Source of the DNA: Acidobacteriota bacterium
GTDB lineage: Bacteria; Acidobacteriota; UBA6911
DNA length: 35,565 nucleotides
Direction: 5' to 3'
Assembly (NCBI GenBank): GCA_016933615.1
Contig: JAFGAO010000286.1
Coordinates: 1-35,565, forward strand
Shown piece by piece: positions 11,004 through 19,212 of this stretch (the first letter of the stretch is position 1; the number at the start of each line of letters is the position of its first letter). The position numbers and the translations under genes were made by a program. Under the pieces are notes generated by a model. The model did no database searches and was not told the origin of the DNA. It worked only from the letters and a program-made list of their open reading frames with translations.

Positions 11004-11810
11004 ATGCCTGGAAGCAAAAAAACCGATAAAGAAGCCGCTGCCAAGAAGAAATTCTCGAGACGCGATTTCATCGCCACCGGCGGAGCCGTAGTCGCTGTGG
11101 ACGCCCTGATCTCCACGACTAAAAGCGATGCCTTTGCGGCGCCCGCGTCTCCGGCAATGGCCGCAAATGAGTATCCCGCATCCAAGGGATACCTTGTTTA
11201 TGACAGCAAGAAGTGCGCCGGTTGTACAACCTGCATGCTCGCTTGTTCCCTGGTGCACTACGGAGTCCAAAACCTGTCCCTCTCGCGCATTCAGATCATG
11301 CAGGACTCCTTCGGCAAGTTTCCCGACGACGTCAAGATGGCGCCCTGCCGGCAGTGCGTAACGCCGCCCTGCGTGATCAATTGCCCGGTTGGAGCCGCAT
11401 ACATCGATACGGAAAACGGCAACGTCCGCAGAATCGATTCCGAAAAATGCATCGGCTGCAAGACCTGCCTCGCCATGTGTCCCCAGCAGCCGCACCGGAC
11501 GGTCTGGAATCACACCATCAACAAGGCCACCAAATGCGACCTGTGCATCGACACGCCCTACTGGAATGAAACCGGCGGCGTCAACGGGAAGCAGGCCTGC
11601 GTGGAATCCTGCCCCATGAAGGCCATTAAATTCGTATCCAAGCCTCCGGACCAGAAAGAAACGGAAGGCTACGACGTGAACATGCGCAACGATTTCTGGT
11701 ACAACCTCGGGCTGGTTGAAAACTCGACGCACGTTCCCCCCGCTTACAGCATGGCCGGACGGAAGCCCGGCGCTGCCAAGGCTAAACCGAAACCGAAGGC
11801 AAAGGAATAG
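11004..11810 (+). CDS. Tat-signal ferredoxin-like electron-transfer subunit of the AOR-family enzyme
   Basis: A 268-residue protein with a Tat signal (SRRDFIATGG) and a DmsB/YdhY-like poly-[4Fe-4S] body. Clusters are marked by CAGCTTCMLAC, CRQC...CVINCPVGA, CIGCKTCLAMCP and CDLC...CVESCP, enough for four [4Fe-4S] centres. The C-terminus is a Lys/Pro/Ala tail (about KAKPKPKAKE). It ends ten bases before the ATG of the AOR-family gene, so the two are translated together and probably form a two-subunit enzyme, as in E. coli YdhY-YdhV. The Tat signal suggests export or membrane tethering, perhaps carrying the signal-less large subunit. The ribosome site AAGGAG is seven bases upstream of the ATG. 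Confidence 0.88.
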   Translation: MPGSKKTDKEAAAKKKFSRRDFIATGGAVVAVDALISTTKSDAFAAPASPAMAANEYPASKGYLVYDSKKCAGCTTCMLACSLVHYGVQNLSLSRIQIMQDSFGKFPDDVKMAPCRQCVTPPCVINCPVGAAYIDTENGNVRRIDSEKCIGCKTCLAMCPQQPHRTVWNHTINKATKCDLCIDTPYWNETGGVNGKQACVESCPMKAIKFVSKPPDQKETEGYDVNMRNDFWYNLGLVENSTHVPPAYSMAGRKPGAAKAKPKPKAKE

Positions 11811-11820
11811 GAGGATGATC

Positions 11821-13932
11821 ATGAAAGGTGGATATACAGGAAAGATTTTATTCGTAAACCTGACCGACAAATCGATCAGCACTATTCCGACTGAGAAGTA
11901 TGTGGATTTCGGCGGCGGTCACGGCATCGGTTCAGCCGTTTTCTTCGACCTAGTGGGGGATCAGCTGCCGTTTGACGCCTTCGACCCGAGAAACCTCATC
12001 CTTATGATAAACAGCCCGTTTTCCGGCACGTTCATGCCGGGCTCGGGACGATGCGAGGTGCAGGGTCTGGCCCCGGGGCTTTACCCGATTGAATGGTTCG
12101 GCCACAGCAACTTCGGAGGCCGGTTCACGGCTCAGCTGAAGTTTGCAGGCTGGGACGGGATCGTGGTGCAGGGCAAGGCTGAGAATCCCGTATGGATCAA
12201 CATCGTCGACGACAAGGTCAAAATCGAGGATGCCAACGGTGTGTGGGGCATGGATACCTGGGACACCCAGCAGGAAATTTCCAGGCGCGTCGTCCCCAGC
12301 CTCAAACACGGCGAATGGGCCGAACTTTCCAACAGCTGCTATACCACGCAGGTCCCGGCGGTCGTCTGCTGCGGCCCGGCCGGAGAGAATCTGTGCCGCG
12401 TCGCGTGCCTGCTTCACGGCGCCGGCTCCCAGGCCGCGCTGGGCGGGTACGGGGCTCTGTTCGGGTCGAAAAACCTGAAGGCGATCAGCGCGCTCGGAAC
12501 CGGCGGCGTACCCATCGCCGATCCGAAGGCGTTCATGGACGCCCGGCTCTGGTTCCGCCAGTTCCAGTGGGACGTCGACAATCCGCGCGAACCTGAAAAG
12601 TTTGCCCAGCGCGGCTACAGCCTGATCAACGGCGCCCCGAGCGGCGGCAATGTCAGCAACGGCAGCGTGCCCCTAGTACCGGCGCGCGCGGCCGCCTGCG
12701 CCTCCTGCCCCAGGGGATGCCGCATGCGGCTGGCCAGCGGCGACAGCAATGAATCGGTCTGCGCCGGGTCGATGTTCGCCCGGATCGGAAGCGGCGGATT
12801 CATGGCCATGGGCGGCGGCGGCGGCGCAAGCGCCAGCAAGATGCCCGCCATCCTCAACGGGAAGCTGACCCGCCAGGCCAACGATCTGATGCACAAATAC
12901 GGCCTGGGGCACTGGCAGCTGATGGCGACATCCGGCTACATCCAGCACCTTCACAGGCAGGGCGTCATCGGAGAGGGGAAAGAGTATGAATGCAACCTGC
13001 CGTTCGACCAGGCCAACACCTACGCCTATCACGAGGCCCTTTACAGGCTGCTTTCGGCGCGCGAAGGGAAATTCGGGGATATGGCCGCGGAAGCCGCAGC
13101 CAGACTGGCGGAAAAGCTCGGCCGCTACGACCAGGATGTAAACAGCGGCGCGCTGCGGCTGAGCTACTGGGGCACCCAGGAGCACTACTCCTCCCAGGTG
13201 GAAGTGGAATGGGGCTTCGGTTCCATCCTCGGAGAAAGGGACCTGATGCTGCACATGATGGCCAACTATCCGCTGCACTGGATGGCCTCGTCCGGCAACC
13301 CCTATCTCACCGCCGAAGAAGCTTCCAAGCTCTACGCCGAGGCGATGGTTCCCTACCAGGACGACCGCTACCTTGTGGACTACGGCGAAGGGCCGACCGG
13401 AGTCTATTCCGACTCCAAGGTCAAACAGGTCGCGTGGACCAAACACTATGAAAAATTCTGGATCGGAGCCGGAGGATTCTGCGGCTGGCGCTGGCCCATG
13501 TGCATCACCAACAACACGGCCGACCGACGGGGCGCGACTCCGCAAGCCGAGCCCAAGTTCTGGAACGCCATCACGGGCGACAACAAAACCTTCGCCGACT
13601 ACATGGAACTCGGGCACAAGATCTACACGCTCGACCGTTCCATCTGGGTCCTGCAGGGCCGCCACCGCAACATGGAAGTTTTCCCGGACTACGTTTACGA
13701 TCAACCCGGAAGAGGCGGCAGCGAAATGCCCATGGTGATAGACGGCAAGTGGGTTTACGACGCGGGCCAGGGCCGGGCGATCGACCGCGCCAAGATGGAG
13801 GATTTCAAATCCAGGTTCTACAAATTCGAAGGGTACAATCCCGATAACGGCTACCCGACGCGGGCTACTCTCGAGAATATGAACCTGAAGAAAGTGGCCG
13901 ACGCTCTGGAAAAACAGGGCAAGCTGGGATAA
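11821..13932 (+). CDS. Aldehyde:ferredoxin oxidoreductase-family enzyme (YdhV-like)
   Basis: A 703-residue tungsto/molybdo-bis-pterin enzyme of the AOR family. N-terminal MKGGYTGKILFVNL and the AOR_N barrel are followed by the [4Fe-4S] motif CASCPRGC (Cys293, 296, 300) and a distal Cys in GGFCGWRWPM. The C-terminal half (KFWNAITGD, NGYPTRATLENM) resembles E. coli YdhV more closely, as I recall it, than archaeal AOR or BamB. The length also matches YdhV (about 700). It probably oxidises an aldehyde or reduces a carboxylate or similar group, with electrons passing to the upstream Fe-S subunit; the substrate is unknown. The ORF is open from 11716, but the AGGAG at 11809-11813 selects the ATG at 11821 (11815 is the alternative). 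A terminator follows. Confidence 0.92.
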   Translation: MKGGYTGKILFVNLTDKSISTIPTEKYVDFGGGHGIGSAVFFDLVGDQLPFDAFDPRNLILMINSPFSGTFMPGSGRCEVQGLAPGLYPIEWFGHSNFGGRFTAQLKFAGWDGIVVQGKAENPVWINIVDDKVKIEDANGVWGMDTWDTQQEISRRVVPSLKHGEWAELSNSCYTTQVPAVVCCGPAGENLCRVACLLHGAGSQAALGGYGALFGSKNLKAISALGTGGVPIADPKAFMDARLWFRQFQWDVDNPREPEKFAQRGYSLINGAPSGGNVSNGSVPLVPARAAACASCPRGCRMRLASGDSNESVCAGSMFARIGSGGFMAMGGGGGASASKMPAILNGKLTRQANDLMHKYGLGHWQLMATSGYIQHLHRQGVIGEGKEYECNLPFDQANTYAYHEALYRLLSAREGKFGDMAAEAAARLAEKLGRYDQDVNSGALRLSYWGTQEHYSSQVEVEWGFGSILGERDLMLHMMANYPLHWMASSGNPYLTAEEASKLYAEAMVPYQDDRYLVDYGEGPTGVYSDSKVKQVAWTKHYEKFWIGAGGFCGWRWPMCITNNTADRRGATPQAEPKFWNAITGDNKTFADYMELGHKIYTLDRSIWVLQGRHRNMEVFPDYVYDQPGRGGSEMPMVIDGKWVYDAGQGRAIDRAKMEDFKSRFYKFEGYNPDNGYPTRATLENMNLKKVADALEKQGKLG

Positions 13933-13959
13933 CAGCCCTGCCGTTCGGCAGATCGAAAG

Positions 13960-14002
13960 AGCCCGGAAGAAGCGCGCAATGCTTTTTCCGGGCTTTTTCT
14001 TT
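13960..14002 (+). terminator. Rho-independent terminator of the AOR operon
   Basis: AGCCCGGAA pairs with TTCCGGGCT over a 16-nt loop and is followed by TTTTCTTTT. It lies 28 bp after the AOR stop. Confidence 0.85.
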
Positions 14003-14018
14003 TCGTTCGGGGACGCAA

Positions 14019-14111
14019 AAGGACGGAGGCCTGATTGTGGGTCCGCGTTCGGTCGTCGACGAGGTCAAACCCGAAAACCTCAAGGCCATGATCGACTCCA
14101 CGCGCGAATAG
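14019..14111 (+). pseudogene. Relic of a UroD-family C-terminus
   Basis: An open stretch ending in TAG encodes GGLIVGPRSVVDE followed by KPENLKAMIDSTRE. This closely matches the C-terminus of the intact UroD-family protein in this window (GGFIM..., RPENVKAMIDITK). The rest of the gene is absent: upstream is the AOR terminator, and no start codon or ribosome site fits. It is best read as the surviving tail of a deleted paralogue, possibly once part of an AOR-UroD neighbourhood. Confidence 0.6.
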
Positions 14112-14315
14112 GGGAAATACAGTTGAAGCTGCGTGGGAACGTATCAACGGGGGAACGTGCGAACGTGAAAACGACGGTCGCTCTCCGTCCCTGTCGCCAG
14201 GTTTCCAGCAAGGACTCCCATCACCGGGCAAATGCCGGTCGCGTTCGTTCGTTTGCGCGTTGACGCGCTTGCACGTCCGGTTCTCCGGCGTTCAGGGAAC
14301 CTCATGCTGGAGCGG
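14112..14315. repeat. Gene-free stretch with short GAACGT-type repeats
   Basis: About 200 bp with no gene. The motif GAACGT recurs three times within 30 bp (GGGAACGT, GGGAACGT, GCGAACGT), and roughly inverted material (CGTTCGTTCGTTTGCGCG) lies 90 bp on. It looks like decayed intergenic repeat material. No array or hairpin of clear function is seen. Confidence 0.3.
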
Positions 14316-15530
14316 CTAGCGCACAAGGGTCAATGCGTCGGGGCGCGGCGTATTTTTTTCATTGTCCCAGTAGGGGGAGAGTTTCCGGAGATTGTTCACG
14401 ATCTTCGGGAAAACTTCCAGAACCTTGTCGATATCCGCATCGGTGGTGTAGCGGCTCAGGCTGAAACGCACGGATCCGTGCACGGCCGTAAACGGCACCT
14501 TCATGGCCCGGAGAACGTGGGAGGGTTCCAGGGAGCCGGACGTGCAGGCGGAGCCGCTCGATGCGCAGATCCCGAAGGAGCTCAGCTGAAACAGCATGCC
14601 CTCCCCCTCTATGTAATGGATGGATATATTGAGGGTGTTGGGCAGCCTCGGGGCGTCCTTGCCGTTGATCTGGACCGAGGATATTGTTTCAAGGAGTCCG
14701 TTTTCCAGCCTGTCCCGGAGCCTGCCGATCCTGGCTTCGTCCTCTTCCCGGCGCTCCAGCGCAAGCGTCAGCGCCCGGCTCAATCCTATGATGTAGGCAA
14801 CGTTCTCGGTCCCGCCGCGTCGGCCGTCCTCCTGATGCCCGCCCAGCATGAAAGGGCGGCAGCGGGTTCCGCGCCTGATGAACAGGGCGCCGATCCCCTT
14901 GGGCGCATGCAGTTTGTGCCCGGAAAAGGAAAGGAGATCTACGAATGGAAGACCGGTGGTCAAATCGACCGGAAGCTTCCCCACCGTCTGGGTTGCATCG
15001 GTGTGGAATATGATGGAAGGGTCCGTCTGCTTCGTGATGCGCGACAGCTGCTCGATCGGAAAAACGACCCCGGTTTCGTTGTTCGCATGCATGATGGAAA
15101 CCAGCAGGGTGTTGTGGGACAGCGACCGGATAAACTCCTTTACGTCCAGGTTCCCGGCCCGGTCCACTCCCAGGTAGGTGACCGGATACCCGTCCCGCTC
15201 CAGTTCGCGGCAAACCTCCAGCACGGCAGGGTGTTCCACGGAGGTAGTGATGATATGCCTGCGGTTGGGATTTCCGTGCGCGGTTCCTACGATGGCGGTG
15301 TTGTTGCTTTCCGTGGCACAGCCCGTAAACAGAATCTCTCTGGGATCCACATGCCCCAAAGCATCGGCAATGGCTTTCCGGGCGGCCACGATTGCATTCT
15401 TGGTACGGCGCGCCGGTTCATACATGGAACTGGGATTGAAGTAATCCTCCGTAAGGAACGGGACCATCGCTTCGTATACTTCGGGCGCGACCTGCGTCGT
15501 GGCGTTGTTGTCGAGATAGGTAATTTTCAT
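14316..15530 (-). CDS. nifS: Cysteine desulfurase, NifS type
   Basis: About 404 residues of a PLP-dependent class I cysteine desulfurase that supplies sulfur to Fe-S scaffolds. The PLP lysine is in SFSGHKLHAPKG and the persulfide cysteine in SSGSACTSGS, with the short class I active-site loop. The N-terminus ITYLDNNATT is typical. The ORF is open to 15638, but the ATG at 15530 begins this conserved N-terminus. It starts eight bases after the nifU stop, so the pair is an operon and almost certainly a functional scaffold-desulfurase couple. Confidence 0.95.
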   Translation of the reverse strand: MKITYLDNNATTQVAPEVYEAMVPFLTEDYFNPSSMYEPARRTKNAIVAARKAIADALGHVDPREILFTGCATESNNTAIVGTAHGNPNRRHIITTSVEHPAVLEVCRELERDGYPVTYLGVDRAGNLDVKEFIRSLSHNTLLVSIMHANNETGVVFPIEQLSRITKQTDPSIIFHTDATQTVGKLPVDLTTGLPFVDLLSFSGHKLHAPKGIGALFIRRGTRCRPFMLGGHQEDGRRGGTENVAYIIGLSRALTLALERREEDEARIGRLRDRLENGLLETISSVQINGKDAPRLPNTLNISIHYIEGEGMLFQLSSFGICASSGSACTSGSLEPSHVLRAMKVPFTAVHGSVRFSLSRYTTDADIDKVLEVFPKIVNNLRKLSPYWDNEKNTPRPDALTLVR

Positions 15531-15538
15531 GGGTTCGC

Positions 15539-16495
15539 TCAAACCTCGATCACGCGTATGCGTTCGTCCACCTGGTCTTTCAAGACACGCTCCACCATCA
15601 GCTTGAGAGTCTGGCCGGCGCCGGCGCAATTGGAGCACGCTCCCTTCAGTTTGCAGTATACGAGGGTGTCCTTGATGTCGTAGATTTCAATATCTCCGCC
15701 GTCCGCCTTCAGCGACGGACGCACATACTCGTCGACGACTTTTTCCACCTTCTTGGCAAATTGATACGGGGAGAATTCCGGATCCCGCTTCACTTCCCTC
15801 GGCGTGATCTGAACCAGCTCCGGGTGCTGCGCCGCCGCCGTTTCCCCGGCCCAGACCTGATCGAGAATATCCTGCAGTCCTCCCGGCACGTGGTGGCAGG
15901 AGGTGCAGCCCCCGCCCGCCTTGATCGCATTGGTTATCTGGGGTATGGACCTCAGGTTCAACTCTCGGATTTTTCTCTTGAGATACGGCTCGGTGATGGA
16001 GAAACATTTGCAGACGATTCTTCCCTCTTCGGTTTCCTGGTCGTGCAGGTCAATGCCGAGGCTTTGGAGGTCCACGCCCCGCCGCTGCGCCCAGTTGAAT
16101 ACGGCGGCCTCGAGAGCTTCCTCCCCCATGACCGAACAGTGTATTTTCTGTTCCGGCAGCCCCTGGAGGTAGTCGACGATGTCGCTGTTCTGGATTTTCA
16201 GCGCGTTGATGGGCGTATACTCCCCCATCTCGATGATGGCGCAGAGCGCTTCGGATGCCGCGATCGCCGAAGTGCAGCCGAAAGTCAGATATTTGGCCTC
16301 GGTGATGACATCCTGCGTCGGGTCGGTCGGGTGGCGCTTTACCCGGAAGCTGAAACGCATGGCGTCTCCGCACGCAATGGATCCGTGTTCCCCGACCCCG
16401 TCCGGGTTTTCAACCTCACCGAGGTGTGTCCCCGGTTTTCCATGAACGGCATCCATGAAAAGCTGTTTCGTTTTTTCGCTGTATTCCCAACTCAT
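15539..16495 (-). CDS. nifU: Fe-S scaffold protein NifU (three-domain)
   Basis: A 318-residue full-length NifU. It has an N-terminal IscU-like scaffold with its ligand cysteines (IACGD, FGCTSA, IHCSVM), a central BFD-like [2Fe-2S] domain (CKCFSIT and GGGCTSCHH), and a C-terminal Nfu domain with CSNC. The modular NifU/NifS pair serves general Fe-S assembly in many anaerobes that lack nitrogenase. No nif structural genes are seen here, while about ten neighbouring genes encode Fe-S proteins, so a housekeeping role is likely. The start at 16495 fits the NifU N-terminus (WEYSEKTKQLF). Confidence 0.95.
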   Translation of the reverse strand: MSWEYSEKTKQLFMDAVHGKPGTHLGEVENPDGVGEHGSIACGDAMRFSFRVKRHPTDPTQDVITEAKYLTFGCTSAIAASEALCAIIEMGEYTPINALKIQNSDIVDYLQGLPEQKIHCSVMGEEALEAAVFNWAQRRGVDLQSLGIDLHDQETEEGRIVCKCFSITEPYLKRKIRELNLRSIPQITNAIKAGGGCTSCHHVPGGLQDILDQVWAGETAAAQHPELVQITPREVKRDPEFSPYQFAKKVEKVVDEYVRPSLKADGGDIEIYDIKDTLVYCKLKGACSNCAGAGQTLKLMVERVLKDQVDERIRVIEV

Positions 16496-16934
16496 CTATA
16501 AGCTCCAAAAAATTTTGCTGTTTCCCGCGCCGCCGATGCATGCCACCTCAGGTGCCTCCGGTGCCGCTGTCCCTGAAATGCTCAGGTCTGCGATTGTTAC
16601 CGCTATGGCGGCCCAACCCCGGGATTTCCGACAGTCATAATATAACGCCTGGAAGCAGCAGGCGCAAAATATAGATTCCATTATAATAATTATCCCCACG
16701 CCGAATCCCGTGTTTGCCTTGCCGTCACGACGGCTTCTCGTGCGCCGATTTCATGCTCCATCCCGCAAATGTCCCGGCGATTGCAGGACAGCCGGATGCG
16801 GGAATACATGATGATGGCTCAGGGGAAAATTGTGTCGGGAACCAAACCGCGGGAAAAGGCGCGGAAGACGTCAGGATAAAGCCGCACAGGTGAAAGGTTT
16901 CGACAAGAAAAACGGAAACTGCTTGAATGAGCCG
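16496..16934. other. Non-coding region between nifU start and DUF3106-like gene end
   Basis: About 440 bp with no supported gene. The longer plus-strand ORF 16830..17900 is a shadow of the DUF3106-like operon. It should contain the nifU promoter. On the minus strand TTGCGC, 17 bp, TATATT is a weak candidate, and an AT-rich TATAAT lies further upstream (16680s). I see no clear IscR-type or Rrf2 operator. Confidence 0.4.
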
Positions 16935-17432
16935 TCAGCGCTTTCGCGATCTTTCCTGACGCTGCCGCAGGCGCTGGCGCTCTTCGGGCGTGAGCCGCTG
17001 CCATCTGCGGTAATTATCTTCCAGCCGGGATTTGCGTTCGGGCGTCATCTGCATGTAACGCCGGTAATTTTGCCTCAGGCGCTCCTGCTGCTCCGGAGAC
17101 AGCGCACGAAAACGCCGGAAGTTCTGCTCGAGGCGCCGGCGCTGCTGTGGCGTCAGGTCCCGGAAACGCGCGTAATTCTCCATGATCCTGGCCCTTTCCG
17201 CAGGGTCCATATCTCTGAGCTGCCTGTCGAGATTGCGGATTTTCTCCTGCTGTTCCGGGGTGAGATTTTTAAACTCCCGGTAGCGCTGCCGCAACGTTTC
17301 CTTCTCCTCGGGCGTCATCCGGTTCCATTGTTCCTGCAGCGAAGGTTCATTCTGCTGCGCCATGAGAGCCGTTGCATTGCAGCCGAGAAACAGCAGAAGG
17401 ATCAGGACTGTAACACCCATAACCTTTTTCAT
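16935..17432 (-). CDS. DUF3106-like secreted protein with seven 18-residue repeats
   Basis: A 165-residue protein with a signal peptide (MKKVMGVTVLILLLFLGC; the Cys may be a lipobox) and a mature part made of seven tandem repeats of 18 residues. Each begins L/M-[TSD]-P-[EQA] and continues with Arg/Glu/Gln-rich helix (LTPEQQEKIRN, LTPQQRRRLEQN, LSPEQQERLRQN and so on). The regular length equals five helical turns, so it probably forms a long charged helix or hairpin in the envelope. DUF3106 proteins resemble periplasmic stress or metal sensors of the CpxP/ZraP style only in general look. Its ATG overlaps the upstream stop (ATGA), placing it as the last gene of the sigma-factor operon. It may be the periplasmic sensor or target. 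Confidence 0.85.
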   Translation of the reverse strand: MKKVMGVTVLILLLFLGCNATALMAQQNEPSLQEQWNRMTPEEKETLRQRYREFKNLTPEQQEKIRNLDRQLRDMDPAERARIMENYARFRDLTPQQRRRLEQNFRRFRALSPEQQERLRQNYRRYMQMTPERKSRLEDNYRRWQRLTPEERQRLRQRQERSRKR

Positions 17433-17713
17433 GGTTTTGGCTCCTCTATTGATTTTTCCTCAGGTATGACGGACCCGTCTTTATCGCTCCATTGCGGATC
17501 CATTGCATTCAGAAGATCCAGGAATTTGATTTCCTCGAGGTTATTGAGCAGGGCCAGGTTTTCCAGGATCTCCCGGTCCTTCATCATCTCCTTTTCCTCT
17601 TCCGTCAGTGCCGTCGCCTCTTTTTCCTTCACGGGCTCCTTGTTTTCACCGGCGAACAGGGGAACCGCCAGGAGCGAGGCAACGACGGAAACCAGAACGG
17701 AGATCCTCTTCAT
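17429..17713 (-). CDS. Small secreted acidic protein of the ECF operon
   Basis: A 94-residue protein beginning MKRISVLVSVVASLLAVPLFA (signal peptide) with a Glu/Lys-rich middle and the motif ENLALLNNLEEIKFLDLL. A similar AL-x-x-NLE motif occurs at the C-terminus of the anti-sigma protein, which suggests a shared binding surface. The ORF is open from 17824, but the internal ATG at 17713 starts the signal peptide. Its stop overlaps the DUF3106-like start (ATGA). I do not recognise a named family. Confidence 0.7.
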   Translation of the reverse strand: MKRISVLVSVVASLLAVPLFAGENKEPVKEKEATALTEEEKEMMKDREILENLALLNNLEEIKFLDLLNAMDPQWSDKDGSVIPEEKSIEEPKP

Positions 17714-17838
17714 AACAACGGCTGCAGAAGCGCAGGCTGCGGCGCGTGCTTTCCCGCATGAAACCGCACCGGTAGACCCCGGGTGCCCGTTCGCTTCGAT
17801 TCCGGCGTTTCCTGTTTCGATCATGGCGCCCCCGCTTT

Positions 17839-18342
17839 TCAGTTCAACTGCGGCAAATTTTCGATCGTTTCCATGTCTTCGAAAAGCTCCAGATTGCTGA
17901 TCAGGGCCATATCCATCAGGATCGGCAGATTTTCCGTCACCTCGAAATCATAGAAAACCTCCGCGACTTCAGGGCCGGACAACGGAGATTGCCTGAGGTA
18001 CAGGCCTGCCGAAACAAAAACGGCCAGCGCCGCCGCGGCTGCAAGCCCCCAGGACCATCGGGGCAGCCATGGCCGTTTCATGCCGAAATCAGGGGAGCCT
18101 TCCTTAGACAGGTTCCGATTTCTTCCTTTTTCGAGCGCGGCGTAGAAACGGTCCGAAAAATCCTCCGACGGGTCGACCGAATCGTCCAGGACCGGGAGGA
18201 TCTCCATGAGATCCTCCCGGTTCAGACTGCAAGCGCACTCCCTGCAGGTTGCCAGGTGCCGGCGGACCTGCAGCATGGAGTTCCTGTCCAGTTCGCCCTC
18301 TAAAAAAGCCTTCAATAAATCCCGGGTCTGTTGGCAGTTCAT
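17839..18342 (-). CDS. Anti-sigma factor with zinc-finger domain
   Basis: A 167-residue membrane protein. The N-terminal zf-HC2/ZAS domain has the metal motif H-x3-C-x2-C (HLATCRECAC), there is one transmembrane segment near residues 95-115 (WGLAAAAALAVFVSAGLYL), and a short acidic periplasmic tail ends ENLPQLN. The ZAS domain binds and holds the ECF sigma factor in the cytoplasm. Its ATG overlaps the sigma stop (ATGA), the usual coupling for such pairs. Confidence 0.9.
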   Translation of the reverse strand: MNCQQTRDLLKAFLEGELDRNSMLQVRRHLATCRECACSLNREDLMEILPVLDDSVDPSEDFSDRFYAALEKGRNRNLSKEGSPDFGMKRPWLPRWSWGLAAAAALAVFVSAGLYLRQSPLSGPEVAEVFYDFEVTENLPILMDMALISNLELFEDMETIENLPQLN

Positions 18343-18995
18343 TTCGGTAAAAGCTCCGAGGTTAAAGGCGCAAGCCTTTCCGCCAGAGCCTCCTTTGCTC
18401 TATGGATTAACGATTTCACGGCTTTCTCGGAACAGTCCAGGACGGCGGCCACCTCGGAATAGGACAGTTCCTGATACTTGTTCAGTATAAAAGCGACGCG
18501 CTGTTTTTCGGGAATCTGCCCGAGCGCCTGTTTTATGATCCTGGCGAGGTCCTTTCGCTCCAAGATCGCATCCGGTCCCGCCGCCGTCCCGATTTCGAGC
18601 GTCCTCTCTTCATTTTCGCCGCCGCCGTCGCGCGGCGGGGCGTCCAGAGACCGGTGCGGGGCGCGGAACCGCGGTTTTCGGATTTCGTTGAGGCATACGT
18701 TGGTCGCGATTCTGTAAAGCCAGGAAGTGAATCTCGCCTGCACCCGGTATCCTGCCGCGTTCTCATAGACCTTTATGAATATCTCCTGCGCCAGCTCTTC
18801 GGCCATTTCACGGTTGCGTACAAAACGATAGGAGAAATTGACGATATTGCGCGTGTGCCGGGCAAACAGCCTGTCAAACGCATCCGTGTCGCCATCCTTG
18901 AATCGAAGCATCAACTGCGCGTCGAGATCGTCTACCGTTGCGCCGGTTTCTTCCGCCATACCGATTACCGAACTCCAGGACCGTACCGCTTCCAT
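18339..18995 (-). CDS. ECF sigma factor (RpoE/SigW-like)
   Basis: A 218-residue ECF sigma-70 factor with region 2 (FDRLFARHTRNIVNFSYRF...EELAQEIF) and region 4 (LGQIPEKQRVAFIL...LSYSEVAAVLDCSEKAVKSLIHRAK). It is the first gene of a four-gene operon with its own anti-sigma factor. The start is uncertain between the ATG at 18995 and another at 18959; neither has a strong ribosome site. A candidate autoregulated promoter lies at 19025-19050. Confidence 0.93.
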   Translation of the reverse strand: MEAVRSWSSVIGMAEETGATVDDLDAQLMLRFKDGDTDAFDRLFARHTRNIVNFSYRFVRNREMAEELAQEIFIKVYENAAGYRVQARFTSWLYRIATNVCLNEIRKPRFRAPHRSLDAPPRDGGGENEERTLEIGTAAGPDAILERKDLARIIKQALGQIPEKQRVAFILNKYQELSYSEVAAVLDCSEKAVKSLIHRAKEALAERLAPLTSELLPK

Positions 18996-19024
18996 TTCAT
19001 GCCCCGATTTTATCCTATTCCTTT

Positions 19025-19050
19025 AAACACAGCCCGACAAAAAAAGTTGC
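19025..19050 (-). promoter_or_regulatory. Candidate ECF promoter of the sigma operon
   Basis: Read on the minus strand: GCAACTTT, then GTGTTTAAA with 15 bp between AAC and GTG. The layout resembles ECF promoters (AAC at -35, GT-type -10). A near copy (GGAACTTT...GTGTTTGAAA, 16 bp) lies upstream of the small repeat-protein gene at 19880. The one-base spacing difference weakens the match. Confidence 0.4.
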
Positions 19051-19212
19051 GCCGCGGGGGCGATTGTTATTCTCGCGGCCCATGAAAAATCCTCGGGGGA
19101 ATCCGGGACGATTCTCCACCTTTTTTGGTATACAATACCGGCAGCTTTGAAAACGCGGTTCGGCTTTACGGGAAAGGAACCGCAATTACGTCCGATTTAT
19201 GAATATAAAAAT

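Noticed and set aside
10974-11882. Minus-strand 302-residue ORF over the Fe-S gene
   Set aside because: It is antisense to a gene with clear Cys motifs and a ribosome site; a shadow.
16830-17900. Plus-strand 356-residue ORF
   Set aside because: It lies over the DUF3106-like gene and its neighbour; the composition reflects the opposite-strand repeats.
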